Made by a program: the position numbers and the translations under genes
Notes under the pieces: model-generated
Seen by the model: the letters and a program-made list of their open reading frames with translations, nothing else
Database searches by the model: none
Told to the model about the DNA's origin: nothing
Origin: Neorickettsia findlayensis
GTDB lineage: Bacteria > Pseudomonadota > Alphaproteobacteria > Rickettsiales > Anaplasmataceae
Assembly (NCBI RefSeq): GCF_009856525.1
Contig: NZ_CP047224.1
Span: forward strand, 1 to 64,000
Reading direction: 5' to 3'
Length of the DNA: 64,000 nt
Part shown: positions 56,333-64,000 of the stretch, piece after piece
Layout: each line of letters starts with the position of its first letter
Numbering within the stretch: position 1 is the stretch's first letter

Positions 56333-57527
56333 GTTGTTTGTGAAGCGGTTTTTGCACGTGGCTTTGATCACGTTCGCTATTTTTGTAGCAGATGTTGCAG
56401 TGGAGATTTATGTGCCTGCGCTGCCAAGCATTGGTCTTTTTTTTTCAGCCACGGCAGCAGCTGTAAAGGCGAGTGTAAGTGGTAATATACTGGGTCTAGC
56501 TCTTTCAAGCCTTTTTTGGGGTACGCTTTCTGATTTATGGGGAAGAAAACCTGCTTTGCTTTTAGGATCATCGGTTTTTATTGTCTCTAGTATTCTTTGT
56601 ACTTTTTCCACTTCGATTGATGCATTGGTTTTCTTCAGGTTCCTACAAGGTATCGGACAAGGTGTTGCGGTGGTTGTCGGTTTTGCTAGTGTTAAAGATT
56701 TCTACTCTGGTGAAAAATGTGCACAAGTTATTTCTAAATTATCCTCTGTGGTTGCAATTTCTCCTACATTTGCGCCTATTCTAGGTACCGTTATCCTCTT
56801 TTATTTCAGTTGGCACTACACTTTTTTGTTTCTTGCCTTGTTGGAGTCGGTGTGTCTCCTGCTATTAATTTTCTTCTTTCAGGAGACGTTGAAGGAGAGA
56901 AATCCTGCTTCACTAAAAAGTCTTTTTAACTCTTACATTCGAATAGCGACCAACAAGAGTTACGTCCTTTATTCTGCTGTGACAGTTATTACTTTTATGT
57001 GGCTCTGGAATGTTATCAGTTCTTCTCCTTTTTTATTGCTCGAAGATATGGGCGTCACAATCGGCGAGTATGGGTATCTAGTCGCAATTAACGTAATGGG
57101 TTTCTTACTAGGGACAATCTTGAATAACAGATATATTACGAGGGTAGGTCTAAAGAAGTTGGTAGCATTTGGGTTGATTCTTCCTCTGTTTAGTGAAGTG
57201 GTGCTTATTATTCTCCACTATACTGTTGGGTTTTCGCCGCTCGTACTTGAATGTATATGGTTTTTCAGTGCTATGGGACTCGCGTTCGTAATTGGGAATT
57301 CAACGACGCTTGCTCTTGAACAAGTTGATGAATCTGACAATGGCAAGGCTACAGCACTTTTAGTGTGTTCCGAGATGGTACTTGGTGCATTGAGTGTCTA
57401 CCTAAATGCACCTTTTTATGACGGGACAATAGTTCCACTGTCGTTATTTACAATTGTTTCAGTTCTTGCAAGTATGCTAGTTTTCTACTACGCAGTGAAG
57501 GATCCCACTATAAAACCAGTTGGATAG
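56295..57527 (+). CDS. Bcr/CflA-family MFS drug exporter
   Basis: This 410-residue major facilitator protein has about 12 helices. The Bcr/CflA marks are DVAVEIYVPALPSIG in the first helix, the motif-A loop GTLSDLWGRKPALLLG at about residues 76-91, and RFLQGIGQGVAVVVGFASVKD at about 114-134. It overlaps the end of pstS by 38 bases; a later start at the first helix is possible. The substrate is unknown. Confidence 0.9.
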   Translation: MPLEKRLHLYLLELFVKRFLHVALITFAIFVADVAVEIYVPALPSIGLFFSATAAAVKASVSGNILGLALSSLFWGTLSDLWGRKPALLLGSSVFIVSSILCTFSTSIDALVFFRFLQGIGQGVAVVVGFASVKDFYSGEKCAQVISKLSSVVAISPTFAPILGTVILFYFSWHYTFLFLALLESVCLLLLIFFFQETLKERNPASLKSLFNSYIRIATNKSYVLYSAVTVITFMWLWNVISSSPFLLLEDMGVTIGEYGYLVAINVMGFLLGTILNNRYITRVGLKKLVAFGLILPLFSEVVLIILHYTVGFSPLVLECIWFFSAMGLAFVIGNSTTLALEQVDESDNGKATALLVCSEMVLGALSVYLNAPFYDGTIVPLSLFTIVSVLASMLVFYYAVKDPTIKPVG

Positions 57528-57553
57528 GTATTGAGTTGATTCTTATTCGTGCG

Positions 57554-58447
57554 TTAGTTTTGTTTTTTCAGGTTTCTTTTACGTGTCTTATGTTTGTACT
57601 CATGGTATGCAATGTAGATGGTGCTACACAAGATTGTTGTTGCTCCAAAAGATGTTTTAAATGATATACTTTCTGAAAAGCCGTAGTATCCTATTGCCGT
57701 GGAAACAATTAGTACAAGAAAATAAAAGGGCATGACGAGAGCAAGTTCGTTTGTATACATGATTGCTCCAATTCCGCTGACAAAGTAAACAGAAACAACT
57801 AATCCAAAGTAGTAAACATCTTCCCAGAATAGTTCTGGGATGCCTGTAAAATTTCTATAAGCTGCTAAGAGTCCAGAAAATAACGTAATAAAAAACATGA
57901 TGAAGAATGATTGAGTCACTATGGACTCTGTTTTTCCGTACTTTGCCGTAGCCAAATCGTAAAGTACCCACAAAGAAGTCGCGAGAATTGCAAAAAAAGA
58001 GTAGTAATTGAAGCTGTAATAGTTGGGATTGACTATGATTATTGCTCCTATGAAGGCTATCACTAGTGAAATAGCTTTACTCACACCGATTTTTTCATGT
58101 AGGATGATGCATGATGCAAAACTGCAAAGAAGAGGATACAAGAGGGTTATTGCTGAAACCTGCGCGAATTCCATATTGTTGTATGCGTAGATGAGCAACA
58201 GCTGTGCAGAGACAGTAAGAGATGCTCGCAGCATGTATGATTTCCATAAAGTACTTCGCCTGATTTCTCTGTTTTTGTAGACTGCAAATGGAATGATAAA
58301 AATAAAGCCACTTGCGTTGAGGAAAAAAGCGAGTACAAGTCTATCCATTTGTGTTCCCAAAATTCTGTACGATGCGCACATTAATGCAGCAGAAAACACG
58401 TGCACAAGCATCCATAATATTGCTTTTAAATTATTATTGGGGCTCAT
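57554..58447 (-). CDS. DMT-superfamily transporter (EamA type)
   Basis: The product has about 297 residues and ten helices in two EamA repeats (the first around 5-135, the second around 145-285). Family marks are QVSAITLLYPLLCSFASCIILHE in helix 4. Related Rickettsiales proteins carry S-adenosylmethionine or other metabolites, but the substrate cannot be told from sequence. The ATG at 58447 is preferred over the in-frame TTG at 58453. The end is close to the convergent exporter. Confidence 0.88.
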   Translation of the reverse strand: MSPNNNLKAILWMLVHVFSAALMCASYRILGTQMDRLVLAFFLNASGFIFIIPFAVYKNREIRRSTLWKSYMLRASLTVSAQLLLIYAYNNMEFAQVSAITLLYPLLCSFASCIILHEKIGVSKAISLVIAFIGAIIIVNPNYYSFNYYSFFAILATSLWVLYDLATAKYGKTESIVTQSFFIMFFITLFSGLLAAYRNFTGIPELFWEDVYYFGLVVSVYFVSGIGAIMYTNELALVMPFYFLVLIVSTAIGYYGFSESISFKTSFGATTILCSTIYIAYHEYKHKTRKRNLKKQN

Positions 58448-58756
58448 AAACAAGTTATCTTCGACGTATGTCTGTCAACACAGAAGAACCTTCACTTGAG
58501 CTTTTGTAGAATGCAGCCATTAATTTCTCGCACTTATTCAAGCTTTTTCGTCTTTATCTAAAATAAAGGATCTGCAGTTGGGGCATTTTATATGAAAAAC
58601 AAGAGATTCGTATTGGGAATTCTCTATAAAATATCATTCGGGCTACGCAAAGGGGACATTTAACATTACTGTATTAACTATCTATTGCGTTATCATCTGT
58701 GTCGTACCTCACAGTCTTTAGTTAAAAGTTTTATTTACAGTTTTTCGATTATCAAT
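58448..58756. other. Stretch with a frameshifted zinc-ribbon-like frame
   Basis: About 309 bases between divergent genes. The only notable content is the CPxC-x(n)-CPxC remnant described next. I see no other gene. Confidence 0.45.
58538..58664 (-). pseudogene. Possible broken zinc-ribbon gene
   Basis: On the minus strand VKCPLCVARMIFY (from about 58664) and, in the next frame, FHIKCPNCRSFILDKDEKA with a stop at 58538, would form two CPxC knuckles about 20 residues apart if one base were added or lost near 58605. Such a small zinc ribbon resembles Com-like or other short metal-binding proteins. No start codon is clear. It may be a decayed gene, a sequencing error or chance. Confidence 0.35.
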
Positions 58757-59425
58757 ATGAAAAAGGTCTTTATTTTTTGCATTTTAATCTCTTTCTTTTT
58801 GGGTTGTTGGCAAGTGAAAAGGTTTCTTTTTAAACGTATGGCGTATGAAAATATTACGGGATGCCATATTAGCACCTTAAACGATCCACGCGAATACTGT
58901 AATTTTGTTGGTAAGCTTAGTTTCTATGAATGTGATGATATTTACCTTTACTATAGAGATTCCATGCATTTCAATATACTCGTTCCATTTGTTACTGAGG
59001 GGAAAGTTGTCCTAGTGAATGTGGGTTATGTGAGAAAAGAAGAAAAAGATAGGGCGAGGGAGATTGTTCTCCAGATCTTAAAATCTCAAAAAAAGTTTGG
59101 CTTTAAAGGTTACTTACTCCCAGTAAAAGGATCTAGCATTCCTCTTATCAGAAACGACGTTACTAATTTAGAGTTTTATTCTCTGGATATGGAAGAAATT
59201 GGATCGAATTTTAAGCTGCCAGTTTTGAAATATATTCTGTATTCAACTTCAAATGATTTCATCGAGATCTATCCTAAGATGATTTTGTCACTGCAGAAGC
59301 CGCAGCTGAAAATAATGATGCACTTTTGGTATGCGTTCATGTGGTATGCAGTTGCATCTATCGGACTGGTTTACTATTTCTTGGGCTCGAGAAAGAAAAC
59401 ACAGGCCTCGCCTTTTAGTAAATAA
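58757..59425 (+). CDS. SURF1-family cytochrome oxidase assembly protein
   Basis: SURF1 helps insert heme into cytochrome c oxidase. The product has about 222 residues, with an N-terminal helix leading into GCWQVKRFLFKRMAYENI and a C-terminal helix (FWYAFMWYAVASIGLVYYFLG), the family layout. A central soluble domain contains VNVGYVRKEEK. I chose the ATG at 58757, which places the first helix at the N-terminus. The frame opens at 58685. Confidence 0.88.
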   Translation: MKKVFIFCILISFFLGCWQVKRFLFKRMAYENITGCHISTLNDPREYCNFVGKLSFYECDDIYLYYRDSMHFNILVPFVTEGKVVLVNVGYVRKEEKDRAREIVLQILKSQKKFGFKGYLLPVKGSSIPLIRNDVTNLEFYSLDMEEIGSNFKLPVLKYILYSTSNDFIEIYPKMILSLQKPQLKIMMHFWYAFMWYAVASIGLVYYFLGSRKKTQASPFSK

Positions 59426-59516
59426 CGGTATTTGTTTTCCATTCTTTTGGCAGATATCAGCAAAAACCCACACAGGCTGATTTTTTTGTAGATCCTACTT
59501 AGGAGCACAAGCTTTT

Positions 59517-61028
59517 CTAGTTGTTAACTTTTTTATCCATAAAGAGAAAAAACTCTTCGTTATTTTTCGTTCTTTGTAGCTTATCTATTATGAACTCGAT
59601 CGCATCAGCGTCCGTCATCTGGTTGAGAATTCGTCTCAAAACCCAAACTTTGTTCAGAACGGAACGTTCTAGAAGGAGTTCTTCCTTTCTTGTTCCTGAC
59701 TTAGTTATATCGATCGCGGGGAACAGACGCTTTTCTGCAAGCTTTCTGTCAAGAATTATCTCGGAGTTACCGGTACCCTTAAACTCTTCATAAATGAGTT
59801 CATCCATTCTTGAGCCAGTATCTACAAGTGCTGTTCCAATAATAGTCAAAGAACCACCACCTTCAATATTTCGTGCTGCCCCAAAGAGACGCTTTGCTTT
59901 CTGAAGGGCATTAGAATCCACACCACCACTCAAAAGTTTACCAGAAGACGGAACAACTGAATTGTACGCCCTAGCCAAACGAGTAATCGAATCAAGTAAA
60001 ATAACGACGTGTTTTCCCTGTTCGACTAGTCTTTTTGCTTTTTCGATCGCAAATTCAGCAACATATACGTGTTTATCTGCTGGTTCATCGAATGTTGAGC
60101 TCACCACCTCTGCATTCACTGACCTACGCATATCAGTGACCTCTTCTGGTCGCTCATCGATGAGAAGGATGATCAAGTGTATATCAGGATAGTTCGCGGA
60201 AATAGAGTGCGCAATGTTTTGCAGTAGAATGGTCTTACCAGTTTTTGGTTGTGCAACTATCAATGCCCTTTGTCCTCTTCCGAGTGGAGCAACGATATCA
60301 ATAATTCTGCCGCTTAAGTCACAGTTTTTTGAGTCTAAAGGCCGTGCAGACTTTTCGCACTCAAGCTTTATCTGAGTGTCGGGATAAAGAGGAACCAAGC
60401 TCTCGAAAGCAACGTACCTTCTAGCAGCAGACGCTGGGCTATTGTTGATTTCCAATGCTTTAGAAAGTGCAAAATATCTTTCGCCCTTTTTTGGAGCTCG
60501 CACTTCACCATAGATCAGATCGCCTGTCCTAATACCGAGTCTTCGTACCTGTCCTGGTGAGATATAAATGTCATCTTGGTTCGCAAGATAGTTGTATGCT
60601 GAAGACCGCATGAAGGCAAAACCCTCGTTTAGGACCTCAGCTACGCCGGAACTCATTATAACCTTTTCAGCTTGGCTGTCTGCGCCTCCGCTCTGTGCGA
60701 TAAGGATTATCAGATCCTGCTTTGACATCCCAGCTAGATTCTGCAAATTTAGTGACTCTGCCATTGTTAAGAGTTCCCGTGCACTCTTTGAGCGTAAGTC
60801 AGACAAATCAATGAGCTTTTCATGGTCACCGATTGCATCATGCTCACGTCGTGTTTCTGTTGTTACAGGTTTTTTTATTTCTTCAGCTTTACAGGGTTCA
60901 GCTTTCTTTACGAGCTTCAAAGTATTTCTTTTTGTTGGTGGATTGCTTTTATGTTTTTCTACCGGCGGTGTTTCTCCCGCTAGTGATTCGCTTACGGCAG
61001 AATGGTGTAAATCTTTCAGTAGTGTCAT
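59517..61028 (-). CDS. rho: Transcription termination factor Rho
   Basis: Rho is the hexameric RNA-dependent ATPase for factor-dependent termination. The 503 residues include an extended, charged N-terminal tail of about 70 residues, a Rho_N helical domain ([18 protein letters not shown]), an RNA-binding cold-shock-like domain, and the RecA-like ATPase with P-loop [26 protein letters not shown] and [22 protein letters not shown]. It is longer than E. coli Rho (419) mainly because of the tail. An in-frame start further downstream cannot be excluded. Confidence 0.97.
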   Translation of the reverse strand: MTLLKDLHHSAVSESLAGETPPVEKHKSNPPTKRNTLKLVKKAEPCKAEEIKKPVTTETRREHDAIGDHEKLIDLSDLRSKSARELLTMAESLNLQNLAGMSKQDLIILIAQSGGADSQAEKVIMSSGVAEVLNEGFAFMRSSAYNYLANQDDIYISPGQVRRLGIRTGDLIYGEVRAPKKGERYFALSKALEINNSPASAARRYVAFESLVPLYPDTQIKLECEKSARPLDSKNCDLSGRIIDIVAPLGRGQRALIVAQPKTGKTILLQNIAHSISANYPDIHLIILLIDERPEEVTDMRRSVNAEVVSSTFDEPADKHVYVAEFAIEKAKRLVEQGKHVVILLDSITRLARAYNSVVPSSGKLLSGGVDSNALQKAKRLFGAARNIEGGGSLTIIGTALVDTGSRMDELIYEEFKGTGNSEIILDRKLAEKRLFPAIDITKSGTRKEELLLERSVLNKVWVLRRILNQMTDADAIEFIIDKLQRTKNNEEFFLFMDKKVNN

Positions 61029-61399
61029 GGGTCGACCTAATAGTGTAAGTGCTGCAAAAAAAACAAGGTGAATTGCGATTCAAAGAAAAAATAGAGAAGA
61101 GAAAGAACTCGGCCAAACCTAAACATTTGCAAAGCGACACAAGGCCGGCCCAACTAAAGGGACTGACTAACATGTTTTTCATCTGTAGTCAATAAACACA
61201 GCAAGCCCACTGGGCGCTACTGATCCCAAACATACACTTAGGCGCAGATAACTATCTAGTAAGAGCTAATTCAGATCCTAAGTTTACGCTTTTCTATCTT
61301 CTATTTCAAGAACCTAGAAGCCTAAACAACAGAAGTGGATTATGATAAAGGGAACTCTAACGCAAATAAGTTAATATTATCTTCCAGTAGGTACAATTT
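61029..61399. other. Divergent rho/comM upstream region
   Basis: About 371 bases hold no gene that I can support. A 77-codon minus-strand frame overlaps the rho start (60949-61182) and has no domain marks. No clear promoter pair stands out. Confidence 0.4.
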
Positions 61400-62899
61400 T
61401 TGTTTACAGAAATTCATACAATTTCAATTCAAGGAATTAATTTAGTTAAAATAGGAGTTCAGGTTGCCATATCACCTGGATTGCCGTGTTTTAATATTGT
61501 TGGGTTACCTGATAAAGCAGTCAGTGAGTCCAAGGAAAGGGTCAGGGCAGCACTACTGCATATAGGTTTGCTCTTACCTAAAAAGAGAATAACAGTGAAC
61601 CTTTCCCCGGCAGGTTTGACAAAAGTAGGTACACATTATGATCTTCCAATAGCACTTGGTGTAATTCAGTTGTTGGATAGCAATTTTATCAATAGTGATT
61701 TTTCAGAATTTGTCGTACTTGGTGAACTTTCCCTTGACGCTTCGGTAAAGGGTGTTGTAGGAGTCCTTCCAGCAGCTGTTTATGCTAAAGAACGTAATCT
61801 ATGGCTAGTTTGTCCATGGGAAAATAGGATAGAAGCACGTATCTCAAAGAATAAGAAGCTTTTACCGATTTCTTCACTGAATGAGTTGATATCGTTTCTA
61901 ACGGGAAAATCTACACCTAGGAAGATCTGTGATGCTTTTGTGCTCGAAGAAGATTCTTATCCAGATATGAAGGATGTCAAGGGGCAAAAAATCGCAAAGC
62001 GTGCAGTTGAAATAGCTGCTGCAGGTGGGCATCACCTCCTTATGCGCGGACCTCCAGGTACTGGTAAATCAATGCTTGCTAAGAGAATTGTTGGCATCAT
62101 GCCACCCCTCTTGCCCAAGGAGATCATGGAAGTGAATACAATTATCAGTGTTTCTGGGGAGTTCACAAATAAGATTTATAGAAAACGTCCTTTTCGAGAG
62201 CCACATCAATCGGCTTCAGTTGCAGCAATGATTGGTGGTGGTGCAATACCAAGACCAGGTGAAGTGACTCTTGCACACAACGGAGTGCTTTTTCTTGATG
62301 AAATGGCTGAATTTTCTAGTCATTTGCTGGATACGCTCAGACAGGTACTGGAGACAGGTGAGGTAACAATATCCCGCGCAAATATGAAATTGACTTATCC
62401 TGCATCTTTTCAGTTAATAGGGGCTATGAATCCTTGCAGATGTGGCTATTTGGGTTATCTTCCGGAAAAGGAGTGTAAAAACTCAAAGAAATGCGGATTG
62501 GACTATATGAAAACGATCTCAGGTCCTATTCTTGATAGAATAGACATCTTCGTGAATATGGAACCGATAAACAGGAGTCAGTTTTTCGAGTCACAGGATG
62601 AAGAAGCATCCGCTTTGATCAGAAAGAGAGTCGTTGCTGCACGAAACAAGCAATACGAAAGGTACAAGAAAATGAAGTTCAATTTGAACTGTCACATGGA
62701 TAATCGTGCGCTTGCCGAATATGTTTCACTTGATAATGAAACAAAGGAATTCCTGAAGGTTACTTTCGAGAAGGGTTACATTTCCCTACGTGGTCATGAC
62801 CGTATACTGAAGGTGGCACGCACGATTGCTGACCTTGATGGTTCAGATGAAGTGAAAAAAGCTCACCTGACAGAAGCACTCTACTACAGAATGAGTTGA
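61400..62899 (+). CDS. comM: ComM/YifB-family Mg-chelatase-like AAA ATPase
   Basis: ComM is a helicase-like AAA+ ATPase that promotes branch migration during recombination and transformation. The 499-residue protein has the N-terminal ChlI-like domain (PCFNIVGLPDKAVSESKERV). The AAA core holds the Walker A motif GPPGTGKSMLAKRI, the Walker B motif VLFLDEMAEF and AMNPCRCGYLG. The C-terminal Mg_chelatase_C domain follows. The start is TTG at 61400, with AGTAGG upstream. A partial copy of its 3' end appears at 63721-63765. Confidence 0.95.
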   Translation: MFTEIHTISIQGINLVKIGVQVAISPGLPCFNIVGLPDKAVSESKERVRAALLHIGLLLPKKRITVNLSPAGLTKVGTHYDLPIALGVIQLLDSNFINSDFSEFVVLGELSLDASVKGVVGVLPAAVYAKERNLWLVCPWENRIEARISKNKKLLPISSLNELISFLTGKSTPRKICDAFVLEEDSYPDMKDVKGQKIAKRAVEIAAAGGHHLLMRGPPGTGKSMLAKRIVGIMPPLLPKEIMEVNTIISVSGEFTNKIYRKRPFREPHQSASVAAMIGGGAIPRPGEVTLAHNGVLFLDEMAEFSSHLLDTLRQVLETGEVTISRANMKLTYPASFQLIGAMNPCRCGYLGYLPEKECKNSKKCGLDYMKTISGPILDRIDIFVNMEPINRSQFFESQDEEASALIRKRVVAARNKQYERYKKMKFNLNCHMDNRALAEYVSLDNETKEFLKVTFEKGYISLRGHDRILKVARTIADLDGSDEVKKAHLTEALYYRMS

Positions 62900-62908
62900 A
62901 ATTAAAAC

Positions 62909-62929
62909 TTCTGGGTTCTGGGTTGTGGG
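62909..62929. repeat. 7-bp tandem repeat, three copies
   Basis: TTCTGGG, TTCTGGG and TTGTGGG follow in series after the comM stop. It is short and G-rich, with no known function. Confidence 0.6.
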
Positions 62930-63098
62930 TTGTATTTTTATAAGTTTATACTAGTATGAACATATTACTTTTATAAAGAATGTTGTGCACGTTAGATGCT
63001 TTGTTTTTCTGCAACCATTGTATTTAGTGGCGTTTAGGCGGACTGCCCTGGTGAGTTGTGTTGGTTTTTAAACTAAAGTTGCTAAGGAGTGTACAAGA

Positions 63099-63728
63099 AT
63101 GAGTAATAGCTCAAGTGTAGTCTCGCGTTATTTAGAGATGTGCATGGAAAGAGACATGCAAAAGCATAAAAGGACTGCAATTGTTTCGCTTTTCTTTTTT
63201 TTGCTGAGCTCTGTAACCATCCTTGCTGTTCAAATGGCGATAAGAATACCTTGGAAGCCTGATTGGCGGATAACAAAGAGCTGGTGGTGTTTTCTATACC
63301 TAAGTGTTCCGGCTATTGTATGGTGTGGTTCTCTGTGTGGAGTGATAAGTGTACTGATCTCGGATGTACACGAAAAACGGGCTACTAGTGATGTAGCTGA
63401 TGCAATTCGGAAGTATCTAGGCATTTCTTCTTTGTTGCTGATTGCTGTCCTTCCTTTAGTGCTTATTCCACTTGGAGCGGTCTTGGATCATAAGAAAAAC
63501 TTATCTTTGACTCAAACGCAAGTGCTAGCTGGTATAGAGTGTGCGCTTTTGGGTCTCTTCTTTTTGGCCTTCTCATCATTGGTGGTTATTTGCTTGTTGA
63601 GTGGACTCTCGTATAAGACCAACTCCTTCCAGATTAACGTTCGTGCCCCATCAACATTAGGTGTTGAACCTGCTGCATCTCCTCCTGCTGCACTAACCGA
63701 GAGGGCTATAGATAATCGCAGATCTTGA
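63099..63728 (+). CDS. Four-helix membrane protein, unknown
   Basis: This 209-residue protein has hydrophobic segments at about residues 28-46, 62-88, 108-130 and 142-170. The tail is Pro/Ala/Ser-rich. The ATG at 63099 has AAGGAG 10 bases upstream, a strong site. I do not recognise a family. The stop codon lies within sequence related to the end of comM, and a terminator hairpin follows at once. Confidence 0.7.
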   Translation: MSNSSSVVSRYLEMCMERDMQKHKRTAIVSLFFFLLSSVTILAVQMAIRIPWKPDWRITKSWWCFLYLSVPAIVWCGSLCGVISVLISDVHEKRATSDVADAIRKYLGISSLLLIAVLPLVLIPLGAVLDHKKNLSLTQTQVLAGIECALLGLFFLAFSSLVVICLLSGLSYKTNSFQINVRAPSTLGVEPAASPPAALTERAIDNRRS

Positions 63729-63729
63729 T

Positions 63730-63775
63730 GGTTTAGGTGAGGTAAAAAAGCTCACCTAACAGAACCGATTTTTTT
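63730..63775 (+). terminator. Rho-independent terminator resembling the comM 3' end
   Basis: TAGGTGAG (63734-63741) pairs with CTCACCTA (63751-63758). GGTT/AACC (63730-63733 with 63763-63766) extends the stem across a 4-base bulge. Seven T residues follow at 63769-63775. It starts just after the stop of the membrane-protein gene. Most of it lies in sequence about 87% identical to the comM 3' coding region. Confidence 0.75.
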
Positions 63776-63952
63776 CAGAACAAATTGTAACTAATGTACT
63801 GAAATCGAGTGTTTAGAAATGTTTTTATAGGCCAGTTATACCGATACTAGGTATTGAAGCTGGGTTTGCGAATAAGTAAATTATTTTACAGGTACAGTGT
63901 TTTTCGTGTACAGTGAGTGATGTGGGATCTCATATCTGCAGTGTTTTAGATT

Positions 63953-63968
63953 GCAGTACAAGTACTGC
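63953..63968. promoter_or_regulatory. Palindrome GCAGTAC-AA-GTACTGC
   Basis: A perfect 7-base inverted repeat with a 2-base centre lies at the edge of the window. It could be an operator for the next gene, which is out of view. Confidence 0.3.
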
Positions 63969-64000
63969 TGACGCTTGTGTTAGTATCATGGTCGGCAATA

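Noticed and set aside
60949-61182. 77-codon frame overlapping the rho start
   Set aside because: It is out of frame with rho and covers its N-terminal tail; no domain or start site supports it.

Overview
The window looks like a piece of a Neorickettsia-type chromosome (Rickettsiales, Anaplasmataceae). The genus is an inference. It rests on an alphaproteobacterial 16S rRNA gene standing alone without 23S and 5S, scattered nuo genes, a lone GTA-type portal gene, ankyrin proteins, tandem-repeat surface/effector-like proteins, and many lineage-restricted membrane proteins among moderately AT-rich housekeeping genes. I see no insertion sequence, CRISPR array or tRNA gene.

Layout. 1-6500: parB, an orphan membrane protein, a PleC-like histidine kinase, an FAD oxidoreductase, an iron-binding periplasmic protein and ruvX. 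6600-8750: a lone HK97-type phage portal gene, a small anchored protein and pgsA. 9000-12300: nuoJ, nuoK and nuoL with unusual gaps. 12400-17640: a small ankyrin protein, tgt, dnaK and truA. 17640-23460: a gene-poor stretch with a large ankyrin membrane protein, two orphan membrane proteins and RNase P RNA. 23800-28700: a YhhQ-type queuosine precursor transporter, purM with a structured leader, a partial Mrp antiporter cluster and rsmE. 29200-33900: a small HTH regulator, rpoZ, ribF, a 21-residue tandem-repeat protein and a PrtD-type type I secretion ATPase. 34100-40900: fabI, thiS, a gamma-carbonic anhydrase, 16S rRNA, sdhC, sdhD, argS and a Bax-inhibitor-1 protein. 41000-43900: a 942-residue repeat protein with host-signalling-like motifs. 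44190-49650: a small conserved gene, nuoG, nuoH, a BON lipoprotein, SRP RNA and fumC. 49950-55110: rpsO-pnp and rpsF-rpsR-rplI-purB. 55300-64000: pstS, a Bcr/CflA exporter, a DMT transporter, SURF1, rho, comM and a membrane protein ending in a terminator that resembles the 3' end of comM.

The housekeeping genes give partial views of several systems: respiration (nuoGHJKL, sdhCD, SURF1), purine synthesis (purM, purB), tRNA modification (Tgt plus the YhhQ transporter suggest queuosine salvage), membrane lipid synthesis (pgsA, fabI) and ion homeostasis (Mrp subunits). The host-facing part is the two repeat proteins, the two ankyrin proteins and the type I secretion ATPase. The most interesting leads are the repeat protein at 41051-43879 (SH3-ligand-like and ITIM/EPIYA-like tyrosine motifs plus a 63-bp array), its decayed partial copy at about 49716-49781, the mutually exclusive hairpins before purM, and the comM-like terminator at 63721-63775.
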